The position numbers and the translations under genes are program-made. A model generated the notes under the pieces. The model did not search any database. It was not told where the DNA came from and saw only the letters and a list, made by a program, of their open reading frames with translations. Positions 49,161 through 58,057 of a DNA stretch of 64,000 bases are shown here, piece after piece. How positions within the stretch are numbered: position 1 is the first letter of the stretch; the number at the start of each line of letters is the position of its first letter. This DNA is from Oxyruncus cristatus (taxonomy: Eukaryota > Chordata > Aves > Passeriformes > Cotingidae): positions 1,577,371 through 1,641,370 of the forward strand of contig VXAY01005274.1 of the NCBI GenBank assembly GCA_013399855.1, given 5' to 3'.

Positions 49161-49916
49161 CTGGGGTGCTGTTGGGTGGCGGACAGCACCATCGCGTGGC
49201 ACCTGACCGCAGGGACAGCGACAGCCCAGGGCAGCCCGCTTTCCCTCGTCCCTTGGACGGGACATTGATGCCGGCACCCCTGTGTCTCAGTTTCTCCCCC
49301 CGCAGCACCCTGTACCCTGATGCTTGGCCCCAGAAGCCAGAGCAGCACCCACCACTAACACCCACCGCCCTGCAGCTCTGGGGCCCAAACCCAGGGCCAG
49401 CTGTGGGCACAGCTGTGGAACACCCATGGGTGTGTTCCCATGGGCAGAAGTTTTGAGAATGGGTGTGAGGACAGCAGGAGGGGAAGGGTTTGGGGACAGA
49501 CAGACCAGGGATGCAGAGAATGACGGGTGCCATCACCTCAGTGCTGGGCAGGAGAGTCTGGGGGCTCCTGAGGACAGAGCTGGTGGTGGTGGCACATGGA
49601 GGGCAGAGCCCAAAACCTCTCCCCAGGGCAGATTATGCCCAGGGAGCCCCTCTGGGCTGCCTGGTCCAGGGGGGACTCACCACCAACCACAGCCACCACC
49701 ACCACCGTGGAGGCAGTGCCCAGAGCAGCGGCGGGTGGCCAAGTCCCAGACCACACTGGCCCCTTGCCCTGCCAGCGCCGAGCCTCCCTGGCACCTTGGG
49801 GACCGGACACACCTCTGGCGGGGCACAGCCAGGGGCTGGGGCTTTCCCTTTTTAGCTCCCTGGCTCTCCGGTGCCAGCCACACTGCAGGACAGCGGCCGG
49901 CAGCCCCTCCGCGGCC

Positions 49917-49937
49917 ATGGAGCGGGCTCCAAACCTG
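49917..49937 (+). CDS. IL17B: IL17B first coding exon (7 codons)
   Basis: ATG in a GCGGCCATGG context with purine at -3 encodes MERAPNL and ends CTG|GTAGGT. Length, phase and the final NL match the human first coding exon, which supports this start over internal ATGs in the second exon. Confidence 0.85.
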
Positions 49938-51609
49938 GTAGGTGACTCCATGGTGGCTCACGGCTTGCTCCTCATTTTCCTTCCTTAATATAATTATTTG
50001 CATGGTTGTTTACGGGCAGCTACCTGGGTTTGTTTGCTTTGGAGGTGCCTGCTGTGGCCCGCCAGGGCCATCGCTCCCATGCCTGGCATGGTGAGGATGC
50101 AACAGCCTCGGAGAGCAAAGCTGGGACAGTCCGACTGGACTGTTCGGCACTGGAGGGGGAAAACAGCCCTGGCTGAGTGGTCCCCGTCCCAGGGCACTGC
50201 ACACCCATGGGCAGGGTGTGGGGCTGCCTCAGCCGACTGCAGGGACACAAATAGCAGGGAGCAGGACTACAGAAAGCAACTTTGTTCACTGCTGGGCAGC
50301 CTGCCGGGTGTCAGCACTCGGCAGCTCGGCCCCGTGAGCCGGAGGGAGAAGGGAAGGAAAAAGCATCTTTTCTCTCTCACCGTCCTCAGAGCACAGAGGG
50401 AGAGAGAGGAGGGTTTGGATAAAGATCTCATTCTTGACCGTCTCATCTCTAAGGCTCTTTTTAAACCAGAGGCTGCCCAGGTACAGCCTGAGCTGAGGGT
50501 GTACCCATCCCTCCCAGCGTGCAGCTGCTCGGTGGGCAGCGAAGGGACTGGGCACATCTTGGGCAGCACAGGGGCACTTTGGGCAACACAAATTGCCAGC
50601 TGCAGGGCGAGGGTCTTCACAGCCACACCCATCAGCTGCGCTCACCATCCCTGCAAACTGCTCTCAATGTTTCCACGGGTCTCACCTGTAGGCCAGCCCT
50701 CCTTTGGGGGTTGCATGTGCCATCCCAAAGTCAATGCAGTCCTGCCATCACCTGCTGACCCCTGGGAAGTGGGAGAGCTCCCCTTCCATGCCAGTCCTAC
50801 AGCCCAAGCAGCCACACACCATCCTCCTTCGTCCTCAGCTTCTCCTCTGCATCTTCACCTTTGCCATGGTCCTGGTCCCCGAGGCGAAGGACCAAAGCAA
50901 GGCAGCGAAGGGCAGGAGAAGGGGCCTGGCACGGCCCCCAACAGCCACCCCTGCCCTCGCCTGGGCCCCAGACGACCCTTACACCACCATGGCAGACTAC
51001 GAGCACAGCATCCAGGACATGGTGCGCCAGCTGAGGAACAGCTCTGAGCCACGGGACACCAAGTGCCAGGTCAACTTGAGGCTCTGGAGGTCCAACCGGA
51101 GGAGCCTGTCCCCCTGGGCCTACAGGTGAGCCTGGGGCAGGAACCCTGGGGACATGCGAGGTGGCTCTGTGCCAGGAAGCACCGCGGCAGCCACAGGTCC
51201 AGCATCACCGGTCTGGGGTGGCTGCTGGAGGGTGCAATAGGATGTGATGCAGAACCCCATTTCACCCTGGGGAGGCATTACCCTCTCCAGCCACCCACTG
51301 CTCCCTTCTCACCGCCCCTCCAACCTCGTCTCGTTTTCCCTTTCCTCCAGCATAAACCATGATGCAACACGGATCCCAGCAGACATCCCCGAGGCCCGAT
51401 GCCTCTGCACTGGCTGCATCAACCCCTTCACGATGCAGGAGGACCGCACCATGGCCAGCATTCCCATCTACAGCCGGCTCCCTGTCCGCCGGCTGCTCTG
51501 CCAGCTGCCAGGCGAGGTGGGGCGCCAGCCCTCTGGGAAGAAGAAGTGCCACAAGAAGTACCAGATGGTCATGGAGACCATCGCTGTGGGCTGCACCTGC
51601 ATCTTCTGA
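49917..51609 (+). CDS. IL17B: Interleukin-17B (complete coding region, 3 exons)
   Basis: A secreted cytokine of the IL-17 family that forms a cystine-knot dimer and signals through IL-17RB (family knowledge). Coding exons are 49917-49937, 50839-51125 and 51351-51609, joined in phases 0 and 2. They give 188 residues, compared with 180 in human. The N-terminus MERAPNL plus LLLCIFTFAMVLV forms a signal peptide. A basic, proline-rich segment follows. The conserved core has NSS (N-glycosylation), KCQVNLRLW, RSLSPWAY, CLCTGC, NPFTMQEDR and METIAVGCTCIF. Eight cysteines lie in the mature part. The segment between LCQLPG and METIAVG differs most from mammals. Its + strand orientation next to - strand PCYOX1L matches human synteny. 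Confidence 0.95.
49938..50838 (+). other. IL17B intron 1
   Basis: A 0.9-kb GT-AG intron. Near its 5' end is an AT-rich patch with an octamer motif ATTTGCAT (49996-50003). Nothing else recognised. Confidence 0.75.
50839..51125 (+). CDS. IL17B: IL17B second coding exon
   Basis: The acceptor is CGTCCTCAG and the donor TACAG|GTGAGC; 287 nt. It encodes the hydrophobic part of the signal peptide, the basic linker, the motif SIQDMVRQLRNSSEP and the first core cysteine (KCQVNLRLW), ending in a split serine codon. Confidence 0.95.
51351..51609 (+). CDS. IL17B: IL17B terminal coding exon
   Basis: The acceptor is TTTCCTCCAG; 259 nt including TGA. It encodes SINHDATRIPADIPEA, the CLCTGC cluster, NPFTMQEDR and the C-terminal GCTCIF, providing seven of the knot-region cysteines. 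Confidence 0.96.
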
Positions 51610-52143
51610 GGTTGCAAAGCTAACCCCTGCAGCTACCCATGGGCATCTAACCAGCTTGTTCTTGCTTCCTGAGCTTGCCCAGCCCTCTGGGAGAGGGTCA
51701 CCTGGTGGAGCATCAGGGTGAGGGGAGCCCCTGTGCAAAGCCATGGCAGCTCCAGGAGCTCCCCAAAATTCCCCTGCAGACTCCATCGGCCTCAGCCCAA
51801 GCAGCCCCTTTGGGGACACCCAGTGCAGAGGCAGCCCCTGCAAGTCCCCCAGCTATGCAGTCCCACAGCCTTGCAGCAAGACATCCACTGCCCTGAGCCA
51901 CTGAGCCTGCAGGGCTCAGCAGGACGGGCTGGGGGACAGAGGCAGGCAGCTGCCTGCTGGTCCCTCTGGCTGGGCAGGATCAGGCCTCCTCCCTTCCCGA
52001 AGTCCCCACTTGCCTTTGTTCCCTCCATCGGTGCAACAGCTCTGGTAGCACTCGGCCTCCCCGGTCCTCCCACAAGTTGCTCTGCCCCAGCCCAGGCAGT
52101 CCAGGGTGAGTGGCTGGTGGTTTGGGCGGCTTCTGAGGTCTTC

Positions 52144-52149
52144 AATAAA
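52144..52149 (+). terminator. IL17B poly(A) signal AATAAA
   Basis: A canonical hexamer 535 bases after the IL17B stop with GT-rich sequence downstream. A second AATAAA at 52751-52756 could serve as a distal site, only about 50 bases before the convergent PCYOX1L stop codon. Confidence 0.7.
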
Positions 52150-52808
52150 GTGCATTGCTGGCCCCTGTCTCGGCCTGTCACGCTGCCCCTCCGCCCTGCC
52201 CGCCCAGGGTCGGGGTGCCCAGCTTCTCCCACCAAGGCTCTTCTGCCTCCCCCAGAGCTCAGGGAAGCCTGAACACCCCCAGACACAGAGAGCACCCAGC
52301 AGGACCTGAGACAGCCCATCCTGGGGGCACCAGGCCCACGAGCAAGGCTAAGAGCCATGCACGCATGGCATGGGACCTCCTGCCCCAGCCAGGGCCAGCC
52401 CTACTACTGAGTTTCACAGGGGCAAAGCCAGGAAGGCAGGAGGGACTGTGGGGGGAGCCAGGAAGCTCATAGGAGGCCCCCATCTGCTGCCAATGCCAGC
52501 CAGCCTCACCCCTGGAAGCCCCTTGAGATGCCTCCTAAACACAGATACACAGTGACCCTTTTTCACAGGAGAAGGCACAGGCTCCTTTCCAGTAGGGCCT
52601 GTGGAGGGGGAACAGGAGAACTGAGGCACGTGGCACAGACACAGCAACACTGGGCAGGAACTGTATTCCTGAAGGTGACGCATGTTCCAGTCATCTGGGA
52701 CACAGCCTGTCCCTTGTCCCCCAGCCCCAAACCCCTGGTCTCCCCAAGGCAATAAATACTCCCCAGGCTACCCCGCACCGAAGCTCCCGGCCCGCCGCCC
52801 TCCGGGCG
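52150..52808. other. Convergent 3' region between IL17B and PCYOX1L
   Basis: About 0.66 kb shared by the two tail-to-tail genes. On the PCYOX1L strand I see no AATAAA or ATTAAA; the nearest variant is AATACA at 52662-52667. Confidence 0.6.
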
Positions 52809-53467
52809 TCACAGCTCCGTCTTCACCTTGTGCATCAAGTCCTTCTGGTCGATTTTCTCCAGGTCCTGATGCCAGCGGTTATAAGCCAGCAGGGCCACGT
52901 TTTTGGCCGCCACTGCTATCATCTCCATGGAGCTGGCCACCCACTCCACGCCGCTGAGGTAGAAGAGGTTTTCATGGAGCACGATGGGCGGGAGGGACTT
53001 GGCGGCGTCGTAGCGGGGATACGTCTGCCACTCTGTCACCTGCACCGAGTAGTAGGACCTGAAGAGGGTCTTCAGCTGCTGCTTGTCCAGCGGTTGCTGG
53101 GAGAGGACACGCCACACCGCAGCCTCCTGGGGCTGCTTGCGCCGGAAAGCCGCCGAGATGTTGACGGGACAGATGTTGTCCATGGCGTTGAAGAAGAGGT
53201 CGGGGGTGTCGGTGGTGAGGATGCTGGTGAAAGGGAAGAGCTTGGGGTCGGGGAAGCCAAAGTAGGAGGAGTTGAGGTAGCCGTGCACCACGGAGGTGAC
53301 GGAGGGCTGGAAGGCTCCGGGGAAGTCAGCAATGGGCGGCTCAAAGTTCTCAAAGGTAAAGTTGCTCCTGCTGGGATGCAGGGGTGTTGTCACAACCACC
53401 ATGTCGTAGAAAGCTGAGCCCCGGCCTTCACTGCTCTCGTAGTGTACCTGGTACAGGGCTCTCCCCT
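52809..53467 (-). CDS. PCYOX1L: PCYOX1L terminal coding exon
   Basis: The acceptor is CTTTTCAG; 659 nt to the stop TGA at 52809-52811. It holds GRALYQVHYESS, the YLNSSYFGFPDPKLFPF block, DNICPVNISAAFRRKQPQEA and AAKNVALLAYNRWHQDLEKI. This is the most conserved and longest exon. Confidence 0.96.
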
Positions 53468-55407
53468 CTGAAAAGAGACAGTGGACAGTTAGCAGTGGCC
53501 CTGAGCCCCCAGTGGTATTGCCCTGATCCTCTCTTTTCTAGCATGGCCTCCACGCTACTGGTTGTCCAGTACACACCAGTGCTCGACCATAGCACCTGAT
53601 GGTCATGGATGAGTTGCTGACATTTTAGGGCAGCAGAAAGACTTTATCAAAGATGTGGGAGAAAGTTTCCAGAGAAGCCCAGCACGCCCTTCAGACCCGA
53701 GCTATCCAGCTCTTCTTCTGTGCTGGATGGGGCAGCAAGTCTGCAACAAGGATGGTGCCATAGGGAGACCTGAGGGACCTGATGAGGCAGGGAGGGAGGG
53801 GAACCTCTGGGTTCATTTCTGCACTGCAGGGTCCTCACTGGGTCAGAGAAGGGGATGAGACAGACAGACCCCTGAGCCCTCGCCCAAATGCCTTACCAGG
53901 ACCAGGATGCTCTCCAGCCCCAGCATCCCCAGTGCTGCTACCACCAAGCTCCTGCCCTGGAGCACCCAAACCCTCACCCAGACCCACACCCAGGCCAGCG
54001 GCACCAGGAGCAGAGCCCGTGCCCAGGCTCACCCGAGCTGTGCAGGGAGATGCCCGTCACCCTGGCCGGGATGACGTTGGCTTTGGTCAGCTTCAGCAGA
54101 CCCGAACACACCAACTTATTCCCTCCTTCCACCGCCCAGGTGCTGCCCTGGGCTCCCGCCAGCGACATGGCTCCTGTGAAGAGGAAGAGGAAGGCAGCTC
54201 AACAGGCTGCCCGCAGCAGGGGTGCTGAGGAGAGTCACACAGGGAGGAGAGGGGTCCCTGTCTTCACCTGCGAAGGCGGGCACCAGCACGGACTGCCCGT
54301 AGCTGGAGCGCAGGACGGCGGCGATGACGTCGTCCACGAAGCGCTGTGTGACGCCCACCTCCAGCAAGGACTCGGCCACCGAGCGCTGCGTCATGTTGAC
54401 GAAGGCATCACCCCCCAGCGAGCGCAGCAGCTCCTCCAGGCTGGAGAAGGCATAGCCATGAGCCTGGTACTTGTAGATCCTGGAGGGGACAGGAGCACAG
54501 GGCAAACGGTGATTTGCTGGTGCCGGGAAAAATCCGCTGTGCCCCCCCCCAGCCCCGCAGGCTCTCCTACCTCATGAACTTCTCCATCACCTCCTCCACC
54601 CACATCTGCAGGCGCAGGAAACTGATGCCATAGTGCCACCAGAGCCGGAAGAGGTTGAGCAGGTACCAGTCGGTCTCCTCCAGGACGAAGTGCTCCCCGC
54701 TGAATATGGCACTCTTCCCGGCCACCTCGCGCCGGTGCTTGAGGCCTGCCGGGAGCAGAGGGACCCCAACCCCGCTGGGCTCGCACAGCTCCCTGGGGCT
54801 GGCTGCACAGCAGGGATATGGGAAAAGATGCTCTTGGAGGAGCATCGCGGAGCTCAAGACCACAGGGCGTTGGGACCCCAGCCAGATCCCGTGCACTGGG
54901 GCATCCCGTGGAGTTGCTGCTGCCTGCTGGGACAAACTGCTGGGATTTTCTGAACAACCCCCTCCACACTAATTCCACCAGACCCCTCACCCTGACGGTC
55001 TGCTGGGCCACCCCATTCCTTTCCCCTCAGGGCACAACAGGACTGGGGTGCAGGGACAGCAAGGGGATCACCGCATGCCTGGGGTGCTGTGGGAGACTGG
55101 CAGAAACCCTCCCTGCTGCCCCAGGCACAGAGCCCGGGGGTCCCGCAGCCCCCCAGCTCAGGGAGGGAGGCCACACAAGCGCTGGGATGCCCATGCTCAC
55201 CCAGGATCTTGACGAAGTCCTGCATGTGGAGGCTGAGGGCGTGGATGGAGGCTCCGCGGCTCTCATACTGCTGCTTGTTGACGGTGACGGTGGCCAGCCG
55301 CCCGCCCACGCCCGCCGCCTCGTACACGTCCAGCTGCACCTGCGGCCCGAAGTGCTGCTGCAGGAAGTAAGCGGCGGCCGAGCCCCCCAGCCCGGCGCCC
55401 ACCACGG
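52809..55407 (-). CDS. PCYOX1L: Prenylcysteine oxidase-like protein (first exon missing in gap)
   Basis: An FAD-dependent oxidase-like, secretory-pathway protein related to PCYOX1, which cleaves prenylcysteine to free cysteine and an aldehyde. Activity of the -like paralogue is less certain. Exons on the - strand in order: 55201-55407, 54571-54745, 54268-54479, 54033-54173, 52809-53467. Phases join perfectly into 463 residues. The human protein has 494, so about 31 N-terminal residues (signal peptide) are absent, consistent with the N gap. The FAD-binding motif VVGAGLGGSAAAYFLQQHFG is at the start. Other conserved blocks are LEETDWYLLNLFRLWWHYGI, EGGNKLVCSGLLKLTKANV and the C-terminus MHKVKTEL. 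N-glycosylation sites include NFT, NSS and NIS. Confidence 0.96.
54033..54173 (-). CDS. PCYOX1L: PCYOX1L exon
   Basis: The acceptor is TTCACAG and the donor TCGG|GTGAGC; 141 nt. It encodes AMSLAGAQGSTWAVEGGNKL and then LLKLTKANVIPARVTG. Confidence 0.95.
54268..54479 (-). CDS. PCYOX1L: PCYOX1L exon
   Basis: The acceptor is CCCTCCAG and the donor CGCAG|GTGAAG; 212 nt. It encodes IYKYQAHGYAFSSLEELL, NMTQRSVAESLLEVGVTQRF and SYGQSVLVPAFA. Confidence 0.95.
54571..54745 (-). CDS. PCYOX1L: PCYOX1L exon
   Basis: The acceptor is TCCCGGCAG and the donor TGAG|GTAGGA; 175 nt. It encodes LKHRREVAGKSAIFSGEHF through LRLQMWVEEVMEKFM, nearly identical to the mammalian protein. Confidence 0.95.
54746..55200 (-). 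other. PCYOX1L intron
   Basis: A 455-base GC-rich intron with no recognised element. The large frames that cross it are artefacts. Confidence 0.8.
55201..55407 (-). CDS. PCYOX1L: PCYOX1L exon with FAD-binding motif
   Basis: The acceptor is CTGCCCGCAG and the donor CTGG|GTGAGC; 207 nt. It encodes the Rossmann GxGxxG segment (VGAGLGGS), DVYEAAGVGGRLATV and LSLHMQDFVKIL. It begins with two bases of a split Ala codon, so an upstream exon must exist. Confidence 0.95.
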
Positions 55408-55455
55408 CTGCGGGCAGAGAGCGGCGAGGGGGCCGGGTCAGCAGGGCCCCGGGGG

Positions 55456-56070
55456 NNNNNNNNNNNNNNNNNNNNNNNNNNNNNNNNNNNNNNNNNNNNN
55501 NNNNNNNNNNNNNNNNNNNNNNNNNNNNNNNNNNNNNNNNNNNNNNNNNNNNNNNNNNNNNNNNNNNNNNNNNNNNNNNNNNNNNNNNNNNNNNNNNNNN
55601 NNNNNNNNNNNNNNNNNNNNNNNNNNNNNNNNNNNNNNNNNNNNNNNNNNNNNNNNNNNNNNNNNNNNNNNNNNNNNNNNNNNNNNNNNNNNNNNNNNNN
55701 NNNNNNNNNNNNNNNNNNNNNNNNNNNNNNNNNNNNNNNNNNNNNNNNNNNNNNNNNNNNNNNNNNNNNNNNNNNNNNNNNNNNNNNNNNNNNNNNNNNN
55801 NNNNNNNNNNNNNNNNNNNNNNNNNNNNNNNNNNNNNNNNNNNNNNNNNNNNNNNNNNNNNNNNNNNNNNNNNNNNNNNNNNNNNNNNNNNNNNNNNNNN
55901 NNNNNNNNNNNNNNNNNNNNNNNNNNNNNNNNNNNNNNNNNNNNNNNNNNNNNNNNNNNNNNNNNNNNNNNNNNNNNNNNNNNNNNNNNNNNNNNNNNNN
56001 NNNNNNNNNNNNNNNNNNNNNNNNNNNNNNNNNNNNNNNNNNNNNNNNNNNNNNNNNNNNNNNNNNNNNN
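55456..56070. other. Assembly gap (615 N) probably hiding PCYOX1L exon 1 and promoter
   Basis: The gap starts 49 bases upstream of the 5'-most visible PCYOX1L exon, inside very GC-rich sequence. No signal-peptide exon is recognisable on the other side, so the first exon most likely lies within it. Confidence 0.85.
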
Positions 56071-57682
56071 TGCGGGGCACGGCATCCCCGCGGGCCTTGG
56101 GATGACTAATCCCCCCGGCAGGCCGGCACCGAGGGGCAGAGGGGACCCTCGCATCGCAAACGGCTGCTTGTGGCACACGGACAACCCCAGGCACAGCCAC
56201 GGCGGGCGTCCTCCCTGCCCTCTGCTCCGGGATGCTCGTCAGCGTCCCGCTCACCATCGAGGGCCGAAGTGCAGGAGCTGCCCGGCACCACCCCGGTCCT
56301 GATGCCGGTGTGCTGGGGATGCACCATAAGGGCAGTGTTTAGGCCCCGCTGCTGCCAGAGCACGTTTTCCATGTGCTCCATCTGCACATGGACGACGCAC
56401 ACAGTGCTCAATACCCGGAGCAGGCTGGAGCCTGCATGGCTCACGCATCAGCAAGGGCATTTCAAGCTTTCGCTTGTACTTTCTGCCCTGGGCAAAACAA
56501 GGAGCCTGACAGCAAGCAGCTTGTGCCAAGGGGATCCCACGGGAGCCTGCTGCTACTCAGATTACAAAGGATAGCAAAGGCTGAGCAAAAACTCCAGAAC
56601 AGGTTGGACATGTAATCACAAACCCAGAGCCTACTGTAGCCCAGAGCTGGCTCCCTACTAAGGAACAAAATTTTGTTTGAGAACACATCACCTGAACTTT
56701 GTCTCAGGAAAACACAAGCACAGGCCCCCTCTTTTCCCCAGCCAGGAACCACTTCAGAGTTCCTGCATGGGGGAGCACGTACAACCCTGAAACTCGGGCA
56801 TGAACATTTTGGGGGAGCAGAGAGAGAAACCACCATTGCTCGTCTCACCCGAGTCGTCACACCTGGCAGAACCGACCCACCAGGATGGGGAGATGATGTT
56901 CCCAAAGCAGCTTAAAACACAGCGCACAAATGTCTTTTCAGCATGCCTCAGGTTTTAACAAGCTCTTACTTAAGCAGCCCCATGGCTGTGGGCGACAAGA
57001 AATCTGCTGTGCACACAGCAGGGCTCCGAGGAGCCGGGTCAGCACTGCTCCCAGTCCCCTCCCTCTCATGGCGGCCCATGCCCTGCTTGCAGGCGTTCTG
57101 GAATACTGTGCCATAAGCAAAATGCTCTGCCCCTCGCTCACAAGCTGTGGTGCTTTTCTGCAGATGGCAGTGGTTGTGGTTTGAGAACTCCCAACTCTCA
57201 CTGTTGCTGCAGACAAAAACCAGCAGAGCCAGAAATTACCTAACACAGCAGCAGGGTTTCCTCGTCTACTCTGGTTACACCAAGCAATGCCATCATGGAG
57301 AACACTTAGCATTTCAGGCAGAATGAGGAAAAGCCCCTATAATGGGACATCACCTCTGCTTCACATCTGACTTTGCTGGCAGACCTTTAGCACAGAAATA
57401 TAGATCTCACCCCCTAAAGGCCATTTGTAAATGGTCTTCTGCTTTTGTACTAGTGAGAAGTGCCCAGGGGCATCCAGAGCTGTGGGAGAGCAAGGCCCAC
57501 CCACGTGGCACCAACTGACAAGGCAAAGCCAGGAACAGAGGCGCAGCTATTTTTGCAGAGGATGCAGGAAGGGAGAATGAGATCTGTTACAAACACACCC
57601 TACAGAGAAAGCCTCTTCTTTTCTCCAAAAATCTCCCAGAGCGGGACTTTTCATCGGGAACCACAGTGACAGAGCAGGGAGT
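56071..57682. other. Intergenic region upstream of PCYOX1L
   Basis: About 1.6 kb in which composition falls from GC-rich to average. No gene, RNA or repeat recognised. Confidence 0.65.
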
Positions 57683-57922
57683 AATGGCTTCAAACTGAGA
57701 GTAGGCTTAGACTAGATATTAGAAAGAAATTCTTGGCTGTGGGGGTGGTGAGGCCCTGGCACAGGTTGCCCAGAGAAGCTGTGGCTGCCCCATCCCTGGA
57801 AGTGTTCAAGGTCAGGTTGGACAGGGCTTGGAGCAACCTGGGCTAGTGGAAGGTGTCCCTGAACACGGGGGGGCAGAAGGAGATGATCTTTAAGGTCTCT
57901 TCCAACCCAAACCATTCTATGC
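57683..57922 (+). mobile_element. CR1 LINE 3'-end fragment
   Basis: About 240 bases with the avian CR1 3' consensus: TAGATATTAGAAAGAAATTC, GGTGGTGAGGCCCTGGCACA, CAGGTTGCCCAGAGAAGCTG, CATCCCTGGAAGTGTTCAAG, and the end CCAACCCAAACCATTCTATG. It is 5'-truncated and non-coding, between PCYOX1L and the GRPEL2 3' end. Confidence 0.95.
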
Positions 57923-58051
57923 TGCCCTTATAACAACCGGGTCAGGAATAAAGAGAAACCTTCCAATGTGCAGTCCCAGATGGTTGGAGTTGGAACAAGC
58001 AGCAGTTTGGGACAGGGAAAAAGGAAAGAGAAGAAACTGCAATTCTTTTGT

Positions 58052-58057
58052 TTTATT
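58052..58057 (-). terminator. Candidate distal poly(A) signal of GRPEL2
   Basis: TTTATT on the + strand gives AATAAA on the - strand, 3.8 kb past the GRPEL2 stop. A second candidate lies at 58813-58818. Which one is used cannot be told from sequence. Confidence 0.4.

Larger units (their letters stand above)
42455..49916. other. Intergenic region between the host promoter candidate and IL17B
   Basis: 7.5 kb of mostly GC-rich DNA without a supported gene. AT-rich islands with MEF2-type sites occur at 44501-44510 and 45584-45593, and a G-rich purine tract at 49080-49160. Long frames (45984-46862, 47697-48539) look like random open GC-rich sequence. Confidence 0.6.

Noticed and set aside
52830..53417. 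195-codon + strand frame over the PCYOX1L last exon
   Set aside because: Antisense shadow of a conserved - strand coding exon.
54818..56302. Long reading frames on both strands across the N gap
   Set aside because: Their length comes from translating N. The - strand one contains a true PCYOX1L exon but is not itself a gene.
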